Below, one piece after another: positions 1 through 6,934 of a stretch of 18,981 nucleotides of DNA (its first letter is position 1; every line of letters starts with the position of its first letter). The notes under the pieces were generated by a model. That model did not search any database, had not been told where the DNA came from, and worked only from the letters and a program-made list of their open reading frames with translations. The translations under genes were made by a program, and so were the position numbers. Source of the DNA: HRBIN35 sp036741875 (GTDB taxonomy: Bacteria > Patescibacteriota > Minisyncoccia > UBA6257 > HR35); assembly GCA_036741875.1 (NCBI GenBank), contig DAINRM010000009.1:1-18981 (forward strand). Direction: 5' to 3'.

Positions 1-26
1 TTTAATAACCTTTTTCTTAATGTATA

Positions 27-1286
27 ATGAAAATTTTCGCTGACTTACATCTTCATTCAAAATATTCAAGGGGTTGCTCAAAAAATTTAGATTTAGAGAA
101 TTTAGTAAGGTTTTCTAAGCTTAAAGGTTTAAAACTTTTAATTACTGGTGATTTTACTTATCCTCTTTGGTTTAAAGAAATTAAGGAAAAACTAAAAGAA
201 GCTGATGGTGCTTATAAAATAGACAAAGAAGACGTTTATTTTTTAGTTGGAGGCGAGATTTCTTCGGTTTTTTCAAGAAAAAATAAAGTTTATAAAATAC
301 ATTTTTTAGTCATTTTACCTAATTTAGAAATTACAGAAAAATTAAATAAAAAACTTGCTCTTTATGGAAAACTTGAAAGTGATGGTAGGCCAACTTTTGG
401 TTTAGATATTATTGATATTTTTAAAATTATCTTAGATATTTATGATAAAACTATTATTATCCCTGCTCATGTTTGGACTCCTCATTTTTCCCTTTATGGT
501 TCAAATTCAGGTTTTAATTCTATTTATGAAGCCTTTAATGATTTTGTAAAATACATTTCTGCAATCGAAACAGGGTTAAGCTCTGATCCTAATATGAATT
601 GGAGGCTTCCTGAGCTCGATAATATTTCTATTGTTTCTTTTTCTGATGCTCATTCTCCTTACACTTATAGGATAGGAAGAGAAGCTACTCTTTTTGAACT
701 TGAAAAAATATCCTTTGAAAACCTTTATAAAGCTTTAAACTCCCCTGATGAAAAAAATAAAATTTTAATGACCGTAGAGTTTTTTCCTGAAGAAGGTAAA
801 TATCATTTTGATGGACATAGATTTTGTAAGGTTAGATTTTCTCCGGAAGAAAGTAAAAAAAACCATTATATTTGTCCTGTTTGTCAAAAAAAGGTTACTA
901 TCGGTGTTCTTTCAAGAGTAGAAGAGTTAGCTAAAAGACCTCCTGATTTTATTGATCCTAAAAGACCACCCTTTAAAAAAACAGTACCTTTAGCAGAAAT
1001 TTTAGCTCAAATATATGAAACAGATGTAAATTCAAAATTTGTAGAAGAAACTTATTTAAAAATAATTAAAAATTTTGGCAGTGAGCTTGAAATTTTAACC
1101 TCAAATTACGATAAAGAAAAAATGAAACAAAGTTTCTATGAGGTTTATTTAGCTTTAGAAAAAATAGATAAGGGAGAAATTATTTTAGAGCCTGGTTATG
1201 ATGGTGAATATGGAAAGGTTATTATAAAATTAAATGAAGAAAAGAAAGAAGAAATATCATTAAAAAAAACAAAAACTCTTTTCTAA
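27..1286 (+). CDS. Endonuclease Q family protein (PHP-domain DNA repair nuclease)
   Basis: The 419-residue protein resembles endonuclease Q, known from Thermococcales and some bacteria to nick DNA 5' of deaminated bases (uracil, hypoxanthine, xanthine) and abasic sites. The PHP metal-binding motifs are visible in order: DLHLHS (H8, H10), GDFTYP (D42), GGE (E77), an IPAHVWTP segment (H148), IETGLSSDP (E181) and SFSDAHSP (D207, H209). The following block EFFPEEGKYHFDGHR with C267 and the CPVC pair (C283, C286) is the family's zinc-binding region, then a RVEELAKRP helix. The length fits the family. The ATG at 27 is required because the first catalytic motif begins at residue 6. There is no Shine-Dalgarno sequence; a TATAAT at 23-28 overlaps the start and is probably chance. 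It heads a tight same-strand run with the next gene 5 bases away. Family assignment is firm; substrate range is inferred. Confidence 0.87.
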   Translation: MKIFADLHLHSKYSRGCSKNLDLENLVRFSKLKGLKLLITGDFTYPLWFKEIKEKLKEADGAYKIDKEDVYFLVGGEISSVFSRKNKVYKIHFLVILPNLEITEKLNKKLALYGKLESDGRPTFGLDIIDIFKIILDIYDKTIIIPAHVWTPHFSLYGSNSGFNSIYEAFNDFVKYISAIETGLSSDPNMNWRLPELDNISIVSFSDAHSPYTYRIGREATLFELEKISFENLYKALNSPDEKNKILMTVEFFPEEGKYHFDGHRFCKVRFSPEESKKNHYICPVCQKKVTIGVLSRVEELAKRPPDFIDPKRPPFKKTVPLAEILAQIYETDVNSKFVEETYLKIIKNFGSELEILTSNYDKEKMKQSFYEVYLALEKIDKGEIILEPGYDGEYGKVIIKLNEEKKEEISLKKTKTLF

Positions 1287-1291
1287 AAAAG

Positions 1292-1672
1292 ATGAAATAT
1301 ATTTTAAAATTAGCAGATATTTTCTTTCTTGAAGATTTATATTTATTCTTAGATTACTGGTTTAATCATCTGCCCAAAAACGTTTTAAGAAAAACTGTTG
1401 AATATATTTACTTTTTAGATCATGACTTAGGTTTTAGAAGAAATTTGAGAAATCTTTTTAACCCCATTTTTTTCGAAAAAGGAATGTTGTCTTTTTTTAT
1501 AGGCAGACCTCTTGGTTTTATTTATCGCTTTTTTTTAATTTTCTTTTTAAGTCTTTTATATAATTTAATTTTTTTTCTTTCTTTTCTTCTTATTCTTTTT
1601 ATCTTTATTTTGCCTATTTCTCTTCTAATTCTTTCCTTACCTAAGATAAATGGAATTTTTATGGGAAAATAG
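1292..1672 (+). CDS. Small membrane protein of unknown function
   Basis: I cannot name this 126-residue protein with a function. The N-terminal half (residues 1-70) is amphipathic and aromatic-rich, with a block LDHDLGFRRNLRNLF that looks conserved in type. Residues 75-118 are almost wholly hydrophobic (Leu, Ile, Phe) and should form one long or two short membrane helices, ending in a short tail NGIFMGK. It starts 5 bases after the endonuclease Q stop and its last 23 bases overlap the start of the Clp-like gene in another frame, so the two are probably translationally coupled and may act as a membrane pair. No Shine-Dalgarno sequence is visible before the ATG; an A-rich stretch precedes it. 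Confidence 0.7.
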   Translation: MKYILKLADIFFLEDLYLFLDYWFNHLPKNVLRKTVEYIYFLDHDLGFRRNLRNLFNPIFFEKGMLSFFIGRPLGFIYRFFLIFFLSLLYNLIFFLSFLLILFIFILPISLLILSLPKINGIFMGK

Positions 1673-4052
1673 TTATTTTTATTTTCCTCCTCTTATTAGA
1701 TTTGTTATTAAAAAGATAAAAGAAAGTTTTGACATTTTTGTTTTTATTTGTTTAAATCTTACTTTTTTATTTTCTTTTTATTGGCTCATTCAGGGAGAGA
1801 TTAAAAATAAAAACTTTTTCTTTTTAATTCTACTTTTTTATTTTGTTACTTTAGTAATTTTTTGGAAAAGAAGAAAGAGCAAAGAAGATTTAAGACTTTT
1901 AAAGGGTAAAACATTAGATTTTGATGACATTTTAAACAAAGAAGCAAAAGATTTTTTGATAGATTCTTTAACATTAGCGGAAATTTTAAAACCTCAAAAT
2001 TTTTATCTTTTTCTTATCAAAAACATCTTAAAAAAAGGAAAAATTAAAAAAATTCTTTTTAGATTAGAAACAGAAAAAAATTTAGACAAAAAAGTTCAAA
2101 TCATTTTTTATAAAAAGAAAATTGACAACCTTTATTTAAATTATTTTCAAGAGGTTTTAAAAATTTTAAAAATAGCTTACTTTTTTTCTTTAAAAATTAA
2201 TTTTCCGGAAATAAACTTACCTATTTTATTTTATGCTCTCTCTCAAGTTGAAGATATAGAACTTCAAAGATTTTTAGAAGAAAATAGGCTAAACGCAAAA
2301 TTAATTCTATCTTCTGTTCTTTTTGAGATCTATCAAAAAAAATTTTTACCACGCTTTGAATATCAACTATTTTCTGTTTTTCATCAAGAAATAGAAAAGA
2401 AAGGATTTTTACCTTTAAATCTTTTCAAAAAACCTACGCCTTTTCTCGATAAATTTGGTATAGATTTAACTTATTATGCTTGTAAGAAAAATTTAGGTTT
2501 TCTTGTAGGCCATGAAAATGAATTTAATTTACTTTTAGAAAAATTAAAAGAAAAAAAGAAGATCCTTCTTGTAGGTAAGAAAAGAAGCGGTAAGAAAACA
2601 ATAGTCTTTCATTTAGCCTGGAAAATACATAACGAACTTGTGCCTTCTTATCTTTTAGATTATAGAGTTATCTTGCTTGATCTTCATCAAATCTATAAAA
2701 AAAATAAAGAAGGGTTTAGTGAAATAATTTCAAAAATAAAAGAAGAGATAGAAAAAAGTGAAAAAGTAATAATTTTTATACCTGAAATAGAAAAGTTTTT
2801 AACAGAAACAGATTTTGATTTAAACGAATTTTTTAACCTTCAACAAACAATATTTATTTTAAGTCTTTCTTATGAAGATTTTCTTTTCTTAAATTCAAAA
2901 AGTTTCTTCTTGAATGATTTTGAAAAAATAAAAATCGAAGAACTTAAAAAAGATGAAGCTTTATTTCTTTTAACTTTAAAAGCTATATTTTTAGAAAAAG
3001 AAAAGAAAATTACTATTTCTCCGCGAGCTTTAGTTTCGGCTTTAGAAATGGCTTTTCTTTTTTATCCAGAAAAATATATTGTCGAAGCAGGAGAGGAGAT
3101 TATTTTAAAAAGTATTAACTTTGTTAAAAAAAACAAGGGCGATTTTCTTTCCGAAGAAATTATAAGAGAATTAGCTCTTTCTCTTAAAAAAGAAATTGAA
3201 GTTTTTGATGTTATTAATTTAGAATCTCTTCTTAAGGAAAAAATTATTAATCAAGAATTCGCTTTGGACTTAATAGCTTCTTTGTTCAAAATAAAACTTT
3301 CTGGATTAGAAATGCAATTTGGTCCTTTAGCAGTTTTTCTTTTTTTAGGCCCCGAGGGTGTCGGGAAAATGGAAACTGCTAAAACTTTAGCCAAAATTTT
3401 TTATGGTTCAGAAAGAAATATTTACAAATTAGATCTAAAAAAAATAGAAAATTTTGAAGATTTCTTAAATCACTTTTTTATAAACCCTTATATTTTGATT
3501 TTTTTAGAAAACTTAGAAGATGTAAATAAAGAAAACCTTTTTCTTTTAAAAAAAATTTTAAATGAAGGAGAGTTTGAAAAAAATGGAAAAAAATTTGATT
3601 TTAAAAAATCAATAATCATTATTTTTTCAAAGACTCTTTCAAAAAAGGTTGAAGAGTTTTTAGAAAATAATGAAAGTTTATTTTCAATTAAAGATAAAAT
3701 TAAAAAAGAAATCGAAGAAAATGAAATTTGGAAAGAATTAAAAATAGACGAAATAGTTATTTTTAGCTATCTTGATTATGAAAAATTTAAGGAAATAACT
3801 AAAAATATTTTTAAAGATATAAAAACAGATTTTCTTTTAAAATATCAATTTGACATTAATTTAGAAGAAAGCGCTCTAGAAGAAATAATTAAAAGATACA
3901 CCAGTAAAGAAACCGGGGCTGAATTTTTAAAAGAAAATATTGAAAGAATAATAAAAAATGGTTTAGCCAAACTTATTTTAGAAGGTAAAATAAAAAGAAA
4001 TAGTAAAATTTCTCTTTCTTTTGAGGACGAATTTGTTTTAAAAGAATCATGA
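1650..4052 (+). CDS. Membrane-anchored Clp/Hsp100-like protein with two degenerate AAA modules
   Basis: The order of parts matches ClpA/ClpC. Two membrane helices lie near residues 27-47 and 55-72. A Clp-N-like helical region covers about 90-260. AAA module 1 spans about 278-490, module 2 about 520-720, and a small C-terminal domain ends the protein. The alignable blocks have lost their catalytic residues. Module 1 has VGKKRSGKKT where the family has GxxGVGKT (Thr becomes Lys316) and IIFIPEI where Walker B has Asp-Glu (Asp becomes Pro378). Module 2 has GPEGVGKMET (Thr becomes Met574), LIFLENLED (Asp becomes Leu619) and IFSK instead of TSN. The arginine-finger block reads ELKIDEI (Arg becomes Lys698), and the sensor-2 GAR reads GAE (E758). 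The module 2 pore-loop segment (usually GYVGY) is missing. I see no ClpP-docking loop. It is probably a scaffold or pseudo-unfoldase at the membrane, not a protease partner. It overlaps its neighbours by 23 and 4 bases. Confidence 0.78.
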   Translation: MEFLWENSYFYFPPLIRFVIKKIKESFDIFVFICLNLTFLFSFYWLIQGEIKNKNFFFLILLFYFVTLVIFWKRRKSKEDLRLLKGKTLDFDDILNKEAKDFLIDSLTLAEILKPQNFYLFLIKNILKKGKIKKILFRLETEKNLDKKVQIIFYKKKIDNLYLNYFQEVLKILKIAYFFSLKINFPEINLPILFYALSQVEDIELQRFLEENRLNAKLILSSVLFEIYQKKFLPRFEYQLFSVFHQEIEKKGFLPLNLFKKPTPFLDKFGIDLTYYACKKNLGFLVGHENEFNLLLEKLKEKKKILLVGKKRSGKKTIVFHLAWKIHNELVPSYLLDYRVILLDLHQIYKKNKEGFSEIISKIKEEIEKSEKVIIFIPEIEKFLTETDFDLNEFFNLQQTIFILSLSYEDFLFLNSKSFFLNDFEKIKIEELKKDEALFLLTLKAIFLEKEKKITISPRALVSALEMAFLFYPEKYIVEAGEEIILKSINFVKKNKGDFLSEEIIRELALSLKKEIEVFDVINLESLLKEKIINQEFALDLIASLFKIKLSGLEMQFGPLAVFLFLGPEGVGKMETAKTLAKIFYGSERNIYKLDLKKIENFEDFLNHFFINPYILIFLENLEDVNKENLFLLKKILNEGEFEKNGKKFDFKKSIIIIFSKTLSKKVEEFLENNESLFSIKDKIKKEIEENEIWKELKIDEIVIFSYLDYEKFKEITKNIFKDIKTDFLLKYQFDINLEESALEEIIKRYTSKETGAEFLKENIERIIKNGLAKLILEGKIKRNSKISLSFEDEFVLKES

Positions 4053-4957
4053 ATTTAAATTTTTCTCTTAGATTTCTTTTTATCTTTTTAATTATTTCTT
4101 TTCTTTTTATTTATTTTTCTCCGGAAAAAATTGGTTTTTTAATTTTTAAAAAAGGTTTAAGTTTTTCAGAAAAAAATAAAGAATACAACATTTTGCTTTT
4201 AGGAAAACCTGGTTATGGATATATTGGTGGAGAAAATACTGATAGTATTATTGTTTTACATTTTTCCTTAAAAAACCCCAACAAAATTTATCTTATTCCT
4301 CTTCCTCGAGATTTAATTATTGTTAACGAAAACAAAGAATTAGAAAAAATTAATATTCTTTATGGAGAAAGAAAAATAAATTATCTTTTAAACAAAATAT
4401 CTGAAATTACTGGTTTAGAAATTAAAAAGTATTTTGTTTATGATCTTCATTTTGTTTTAGGTTTAGCTGAGATTTTAGATGGTATAGAAGTAAATCTTGA
4501 TGCTTATATAACTGACGCAGTAAGTTTGTATACTATTTCACCAGGGAGAAAGGTTTTAAAGGGTGATGATTTAGAGCTGGTTTTAAGATCAAGATATTTC
4601 CCAGAAGGAGATTTTAAAAGAATAAAAAACCAAATAGAAGTTATTAAAGGACTAAAAAATAAATTTTTTTCTCTTTCAAACAAAGAAAGAATTGAAATAT
4701 TAAAATTTGCTTTGAAAAATAAAAATCATTGGGAAACTAATATAAGTTATGACGAAATTTATTTTCTTTTAAGTCAAAGTGAAAAATTAAAAAATGCACA
4801 AATTAAAACTATCTTGCTTACTACTCAAAACGGATTTTTTACTTCTGGATATTTTAAAATTAAAAATGTTGAAGGTATTTATGGGATTTATCCTAAATTA
4901 GGTTTAGAAAATTTTAGTGCTATAAGAGAATATCTTAGGTCAGAAATTAAAAAATAA
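4049..4957 (+). CDS. LytR-CpsA-Psr (LCP) family envelope protein
   Basis: LCP proteins are membrane-anchored phosphotransferases that attach lipid-linked glycopolymers to peptidoglycan on the outer face of the membrane. This 302-residue protein has one N-terminal membrane helix (about 8-24). The LCP core follows: NILLLGKPGYG, then NTDSIIVLHF (D65), IYLIPLPRDLII (R87, D88), EKINILYGE, a GLEIKKYFVYDLHFVLGLAEILDGIEVNLD block, and the late RSRYFPEGDFKRIKNQ (R180, R182, R191, Q195). These match the conserved Asp/Arg set that binds the polyprenyl pyrophosphate. The usual two Gly of the GGV turn read DGI here. Its ATG lies in an ATGA overlap with the stop of the Clp-like gene, which suggests translational coupling. 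Together with the MurE-like ligase and the 3D protein downstream it forms an envelope cluster. The polymer transferred cannot be told from the sequence. Confidence 0.88.
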   Translation: MNLNFSLRFLFIFLIISFLFIYFSPEKIGFLIFKKGLSFSEKNKEYNILLLGKPGYGYIGGENTDSIIVLHFSLKNPNKIYLIPLPRDLIIVNENKELEKINILYGERKINYLLNKISEITGLEIKKYFVYDLHFVLGLAEILDGIEVNLDAYITDAVSLYTISPGRKVLKGDDLELVLRSRYFPEGDFKRIKNQIEVIKGLKNKFFSLSNKERIEILKFALKNKNHWETNISYDEIYFLLSQSEKLKNAQIKTILLTTQNGFFTSGYFKIKNVEGIYGIYPKLGLENFSAIREYLRSEIKK

Positions 4958-4968
4958 ATTTAAGTTTA

Positions 4969-6339
4969 ATGAAAAAAATTAGAAACTTATTGCCAAAATT
5001 TCTTATTAATTTTTACCATTTTCTCTGGTCATTTTTTTTTGCTTTAGTTAATAAATTTCCTTCAAAAAAAATTATTGTTATAGGTATAACAGGAACAAAA
5101 GGAAAAAGTACTGTTTCTTATTTAACTTATTTTTTACTTCAAAGACTTGGTTTTAAAACAGCTCTTTCATCATCTGATTTTATTTTTATAAATGAAAAAG
5201 AAAAAGAAAAAAAAGAAAGATTGACCATGCCGGGAAGAGGCTTTCTTCAAAAGTTTTTAAAAGAAGCTGAAGATGAAGGGTGTGAAGTCGCTATTATCGA
5301 ATGTACTTCAGAAGGGCTTTGGCAAAATAGACATGCTTTTATTGATTTTGATATCGCTGTTTTTTTAAATCTGCATCCCGAACATATTGAACATCATGGA
5401 AGTTATGAAGCTTATAGAAAAGCGAAGGGTAAATTATTTAAGGCTTTAGAAAGATCTAAAGAAAGAAAAAGTTTAAGGGGTTTTAACATTAAAAAAACAA
5501 TTATCGTTAATTTAGATGATTTTGAAAGCGATTATTTTTTAAGTTTTAAAGCTGAACAAAAAATAGCTTTTTCTTTAGAAGCAAAAAATTTTGATAAAAA
5601 TTTTCTTTTAAGACCTGAAGGTTATAAAGTTTCAAAAAACGGGATAAGTTTTAAATTAGAAGGTAAAGAATTTAATTCTTCTCTTTTAGGAAAAGCAAAT
5701 CTTTACAACATTTTAGCCTCTCTTTCTATTTTAAAAGCTTTAGGTGTTTCGCTCAATTTAGTTATAGAACCTCTCAAAGAATTTAAGGGTATTCCCGGAA
5801 GAATGGAAGTTATTGAAGCCAAGGGTTTTAAGGTTGTTATTGATTATGCTCACACTCCCGAATCTATAGAAATTCTTTACAAAACTCTTTTAGATCTTTT
5901 TAAGCCAAAAAGGCTTCTTTGTTTGGTAGGTTCTAGTGGTGGCATAAGAGACAAATGGAAAAGACCCAAAATAGGTGAGTTAGCAGCTAAATATTGTTCT
6001 TATATTGTTATCACTGATGAAGATCCTTTTGATGAACCCCCAGAAAATATTCATAAAGCTATAGAAATAGGGGTTATAAATTTTTTAAATGAATATAATG
6101 TAAAAAAACCAGTAGAAATTATTCCTGACAGGAAAGAGGCTATTTCAAGACTTATAGAAATTGCTGAAAGGGGAGATGTTGTGGTAACTATAGGTAAGGG
6201 GAATGAAAAATCAATAAATTATGGTGATAAAATTCTGCCTTGGAATGAAAAAGAAACAGTTTTATCAGCTTTAGAATCTTTGGGTAAAAACAAAAAAACA
6301 AAAAATTACTCTAAAATTTCAACCAAAACATCTTTATGA
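4969..6339 (+). CDS. MurE-like Mur ligase lacking the N-terminal substrate domain
   Basis: This 456-residue protein is an ATP-dependent amide ligase of the Mur family, closest in motif style to MurE, which adds the third amino acid to UDP-MurNAc-dipeptide. The P-loop GITGTKGKST sits at residues 39-48, whereas in MurE it follows a domain of roughly 100 residues. Here only a short hydrophobic stretch (about 11-28) precedes it, so the uridine-nucleotide-binding domain is absent. Visible MurE-type blocks are IIECTSEG (E111), LNLHPEHIEHHGSYEAY, the AK of the modified-lysine region (K153), GRMEVIE, VIDYAHTPESIE (292-300), GSSGGIRDKWKRP and TIGKGNE (408-413). The site where meso-DAP enzymes have DNPR reads DEDPFDE (350-356), without that Arg. 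The substrate may thus be unusual; the hydrophobic N-terminus hints at a membrane-linked substrate. The 3' end overlaps the opposing 3D gene by 34 bases. Confidence 0.85.
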   Translation: MKKIRNLLPKFLINFYHFLWSFFFALVNKFPSKKIIVIGITGTKGKSTVSYLTYFLLQRLGFKTALSSSDFIFINEKEKEKKERLTMPGRGFLQKFLKEAEDEGCEVAIIECTSEGLWQNRHAFIDFDIAVFLNLHPEHIEHHGSYEAYRKAKGKLFKALERSKERKSLRGFNIKKTIIVNLDDFESDYFLSFKAEQKIAFSLEAKNFDKNFLLRPEGYKVSKNGISFKLEGKEFNSSLLGKANLYNILASLSILKALGVSLNLVIEPLKEFKGIPGRMEVIEAKGFKVVIDYAHTPESIEILYKTLLDLFKPKRLLCLVGSSGGIRDKWKRPKIGELAAKYCSYIVITDEDPFDEPPENIHKAIEIGVINFLNEYNVKKPVEIIPDRKEAISRLIEIAERGDVVVTIGKGNEKSINYGDKILPWNEKETVLSALESLGKNKKTKNYSKISTKTSL

Positions 6340-6737
6340 ATACCAAAATTGAGAGCTGAATCTTTATCAGGGAACCAAATATCAATCACTCCTTTGATTC
6401 TCGAATTTAACCTGTCTTCTACTACAAAAATCTTATCTCCAAAAAGAGAAGGAATTTTAATTCTTGTACCTAAAGGAAGATCGTTGGAAGCAACGATACC
6501 GTCTCTTACAATAGTATTCATAGCTGTAAGCCAAGGAGTATCATCGGTTTCATCAGGACTTGAAGAATAGGCAGTAATATTAAAATAAGAAAATTTCTTT
6601 TCTGGTTCAAGTCCTTTTAAAAAACCTCTTTCTTCTGAAATAATATTTTTCTCTGCTTCTGACGGTGAAAAAACCAAATTAAAAGTAGAAAAAATAATTA
6701 TGATTAGAAATAACTTGCCTATCGAAGAAGTACTCAT
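6306..6737 (-). CDS. Exported 3D-domain protein (double-psi beta-barrel, cell-wall associated)
   Basis: From the chosen ATG the protein has 143 residues. It begins with a signal peptide or anchor (MSTSSIGK followed by LFLIIIIFSTFNLVF), then a short linker, then a 3D domain. The domain shows FNITAYSSSP, LTAMNTIVRDGIVASNDLPLGTRIKIPSLFGDKIFVVEDRLN, and GVIDIWFPDKDSALNFG with the family's Asp residues (EDR, IDIW, DKD). 3D proteins are related to the MltA/RlpA barrels and many cut or bind peptidoglycan, consistent with the neighbouring Mur ligase and LCP genes. The reading frame stays open to a TTG at 6842, but that lies upstream of the predicted promoter. An in-frame ATG at 6764 sits in the loop of the leader hairpin and is the main alternative. 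I prefer 6737 because AT-rich unstructured sequence precedes it. Confidence 0.8.
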   Translation of the reverse strand: MSTSSIGKLFLIIIIFSTFNLVFSPSEAEKNIISEERGFLKGLEPEKKFSYFNITAYSSSPDETDDTPWLTAMNTIVRDGIVASNDLPLGTRIKIPSLFGDKIFVVEDRLNSRIKGVIDIWFPDKDSALNFGIHKDVLVEILE

Positions 6738-6756
6738 TTTTATTTTCAAATTAAAA

Positions 6757-6773
6757 GGCCCCATTTTGGGGCC
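6757..6773 (-). promoter_or_regulatory. GC-rich hairpin in the leader of the 3D-domain gene
   Basis: On the minus strand a perfect 6-bp stem, GGCCCC with GGGGCC, encloses the loop AAAAT and is followed by TTTTAATTT. It begins about 6 bases after the predicted transcription start and ends 19 bases before the chosen start codon. It looks terminator-like but lies very close to the 5' end, so a 5' stabilising stem or a translation control element is as likely as an attenuator. The alternative in-frame ATG (6762-6764) lies in its loop. Confidence 0.55.
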
Positions 6774-6785
6774 AAAGGTAAAAAA

Positions 6786-6814
6786 ATTATAACATAAAAG
6801 CGAAATTTTTTCAA
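6786..6814 (-). promoter_or_regulatory. Predicted sigma70-type promoter of the 3D-domain gene
   Basis: Read on the minus strand, TTGAAA (6814-6809) is followed after exactly 17 bases by TATAAT (6791-6786), preceded by TGT, which makes an extended -10. The predicted start is near 6779. It stands back to back with the rightward promoter at 6836, with 21 bases between the two -35 boxes. Confidence 0.7.
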
Positions 6815-6835
6815 AAGAGGTTGTGAATTTTTGCC

Positions 6836-6864
6836 TTGACAAATTTTTATTTTGTTCTTAAAAT
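6836..6864 (+). promoter_or_regulatory. Predicted sigma70-type promoter of the kinase/aldolase operon leader
   Basis: A consensus TTGACA (6836-6841), a 17-base spacer and TAAAAT (6859-6864) place the start near 6871. It is the best promoter match I found in the window. It lies 124 bases upstream of the kinase start codon, much farther than the few bases seen for valS and leuS, so this operon has a real leader RNA. Confidence 0.75.
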
Positions 6865-6880
6865 GTTTTTTAATATCGAA

Positions 6881-6934
6881 ATGGTCAAAAAATTAGGATT
6901 TTTTGGTTTTTATTTTTTGAGACCTCCTAGGTAG
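6881..6934 (+). CDS. Putative Phe/Tyr-rich leader peptide
   Basis: The ORF encodes MVKKLGFFGFYFLRPPR and begins about 10 bases after the predicted transcription start, in line with the short leaders of other genes here. Five of its 17 codons are Phe or Tyr (residues 7, 8, 10, 11, 12), like the phe operon leader peptides of enteric bacteria. Its last codons and its TAG stop (6932-6934) lie inside the first arm of the hairpin set at 6921-6980, so a ribosome on this ORF would decide which RNA pairs can form. T-rich DNA easily encodes Phe by chance, so the coding claim rests mostly on this geometry. Confidence 0.5.
   Translation: MVKKLGFFGFYFLRPPR

Noticed and set aside
23..28. TATAAT as a promoter of the endonuclease Q gene
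   Set aside because: It overlaps the ATG, so transcripts would lack the start codon that the first catalytic motif requires; AT-rich chance is likely.
6349..6570. Plus-strand open frame of 73 codons
   Set aside because: It lies wholly antisense to the 3D-domain gene, whose protein motifs are clear; the plus-strand translation has no recognisable features.
6738..6842. N-terminal extension of the 3D gene to the TTG at 6842
   Set aside because: The added segment covers the predicted promoter and leader hairpin and would place about 35 residues before a normal signal peptide.
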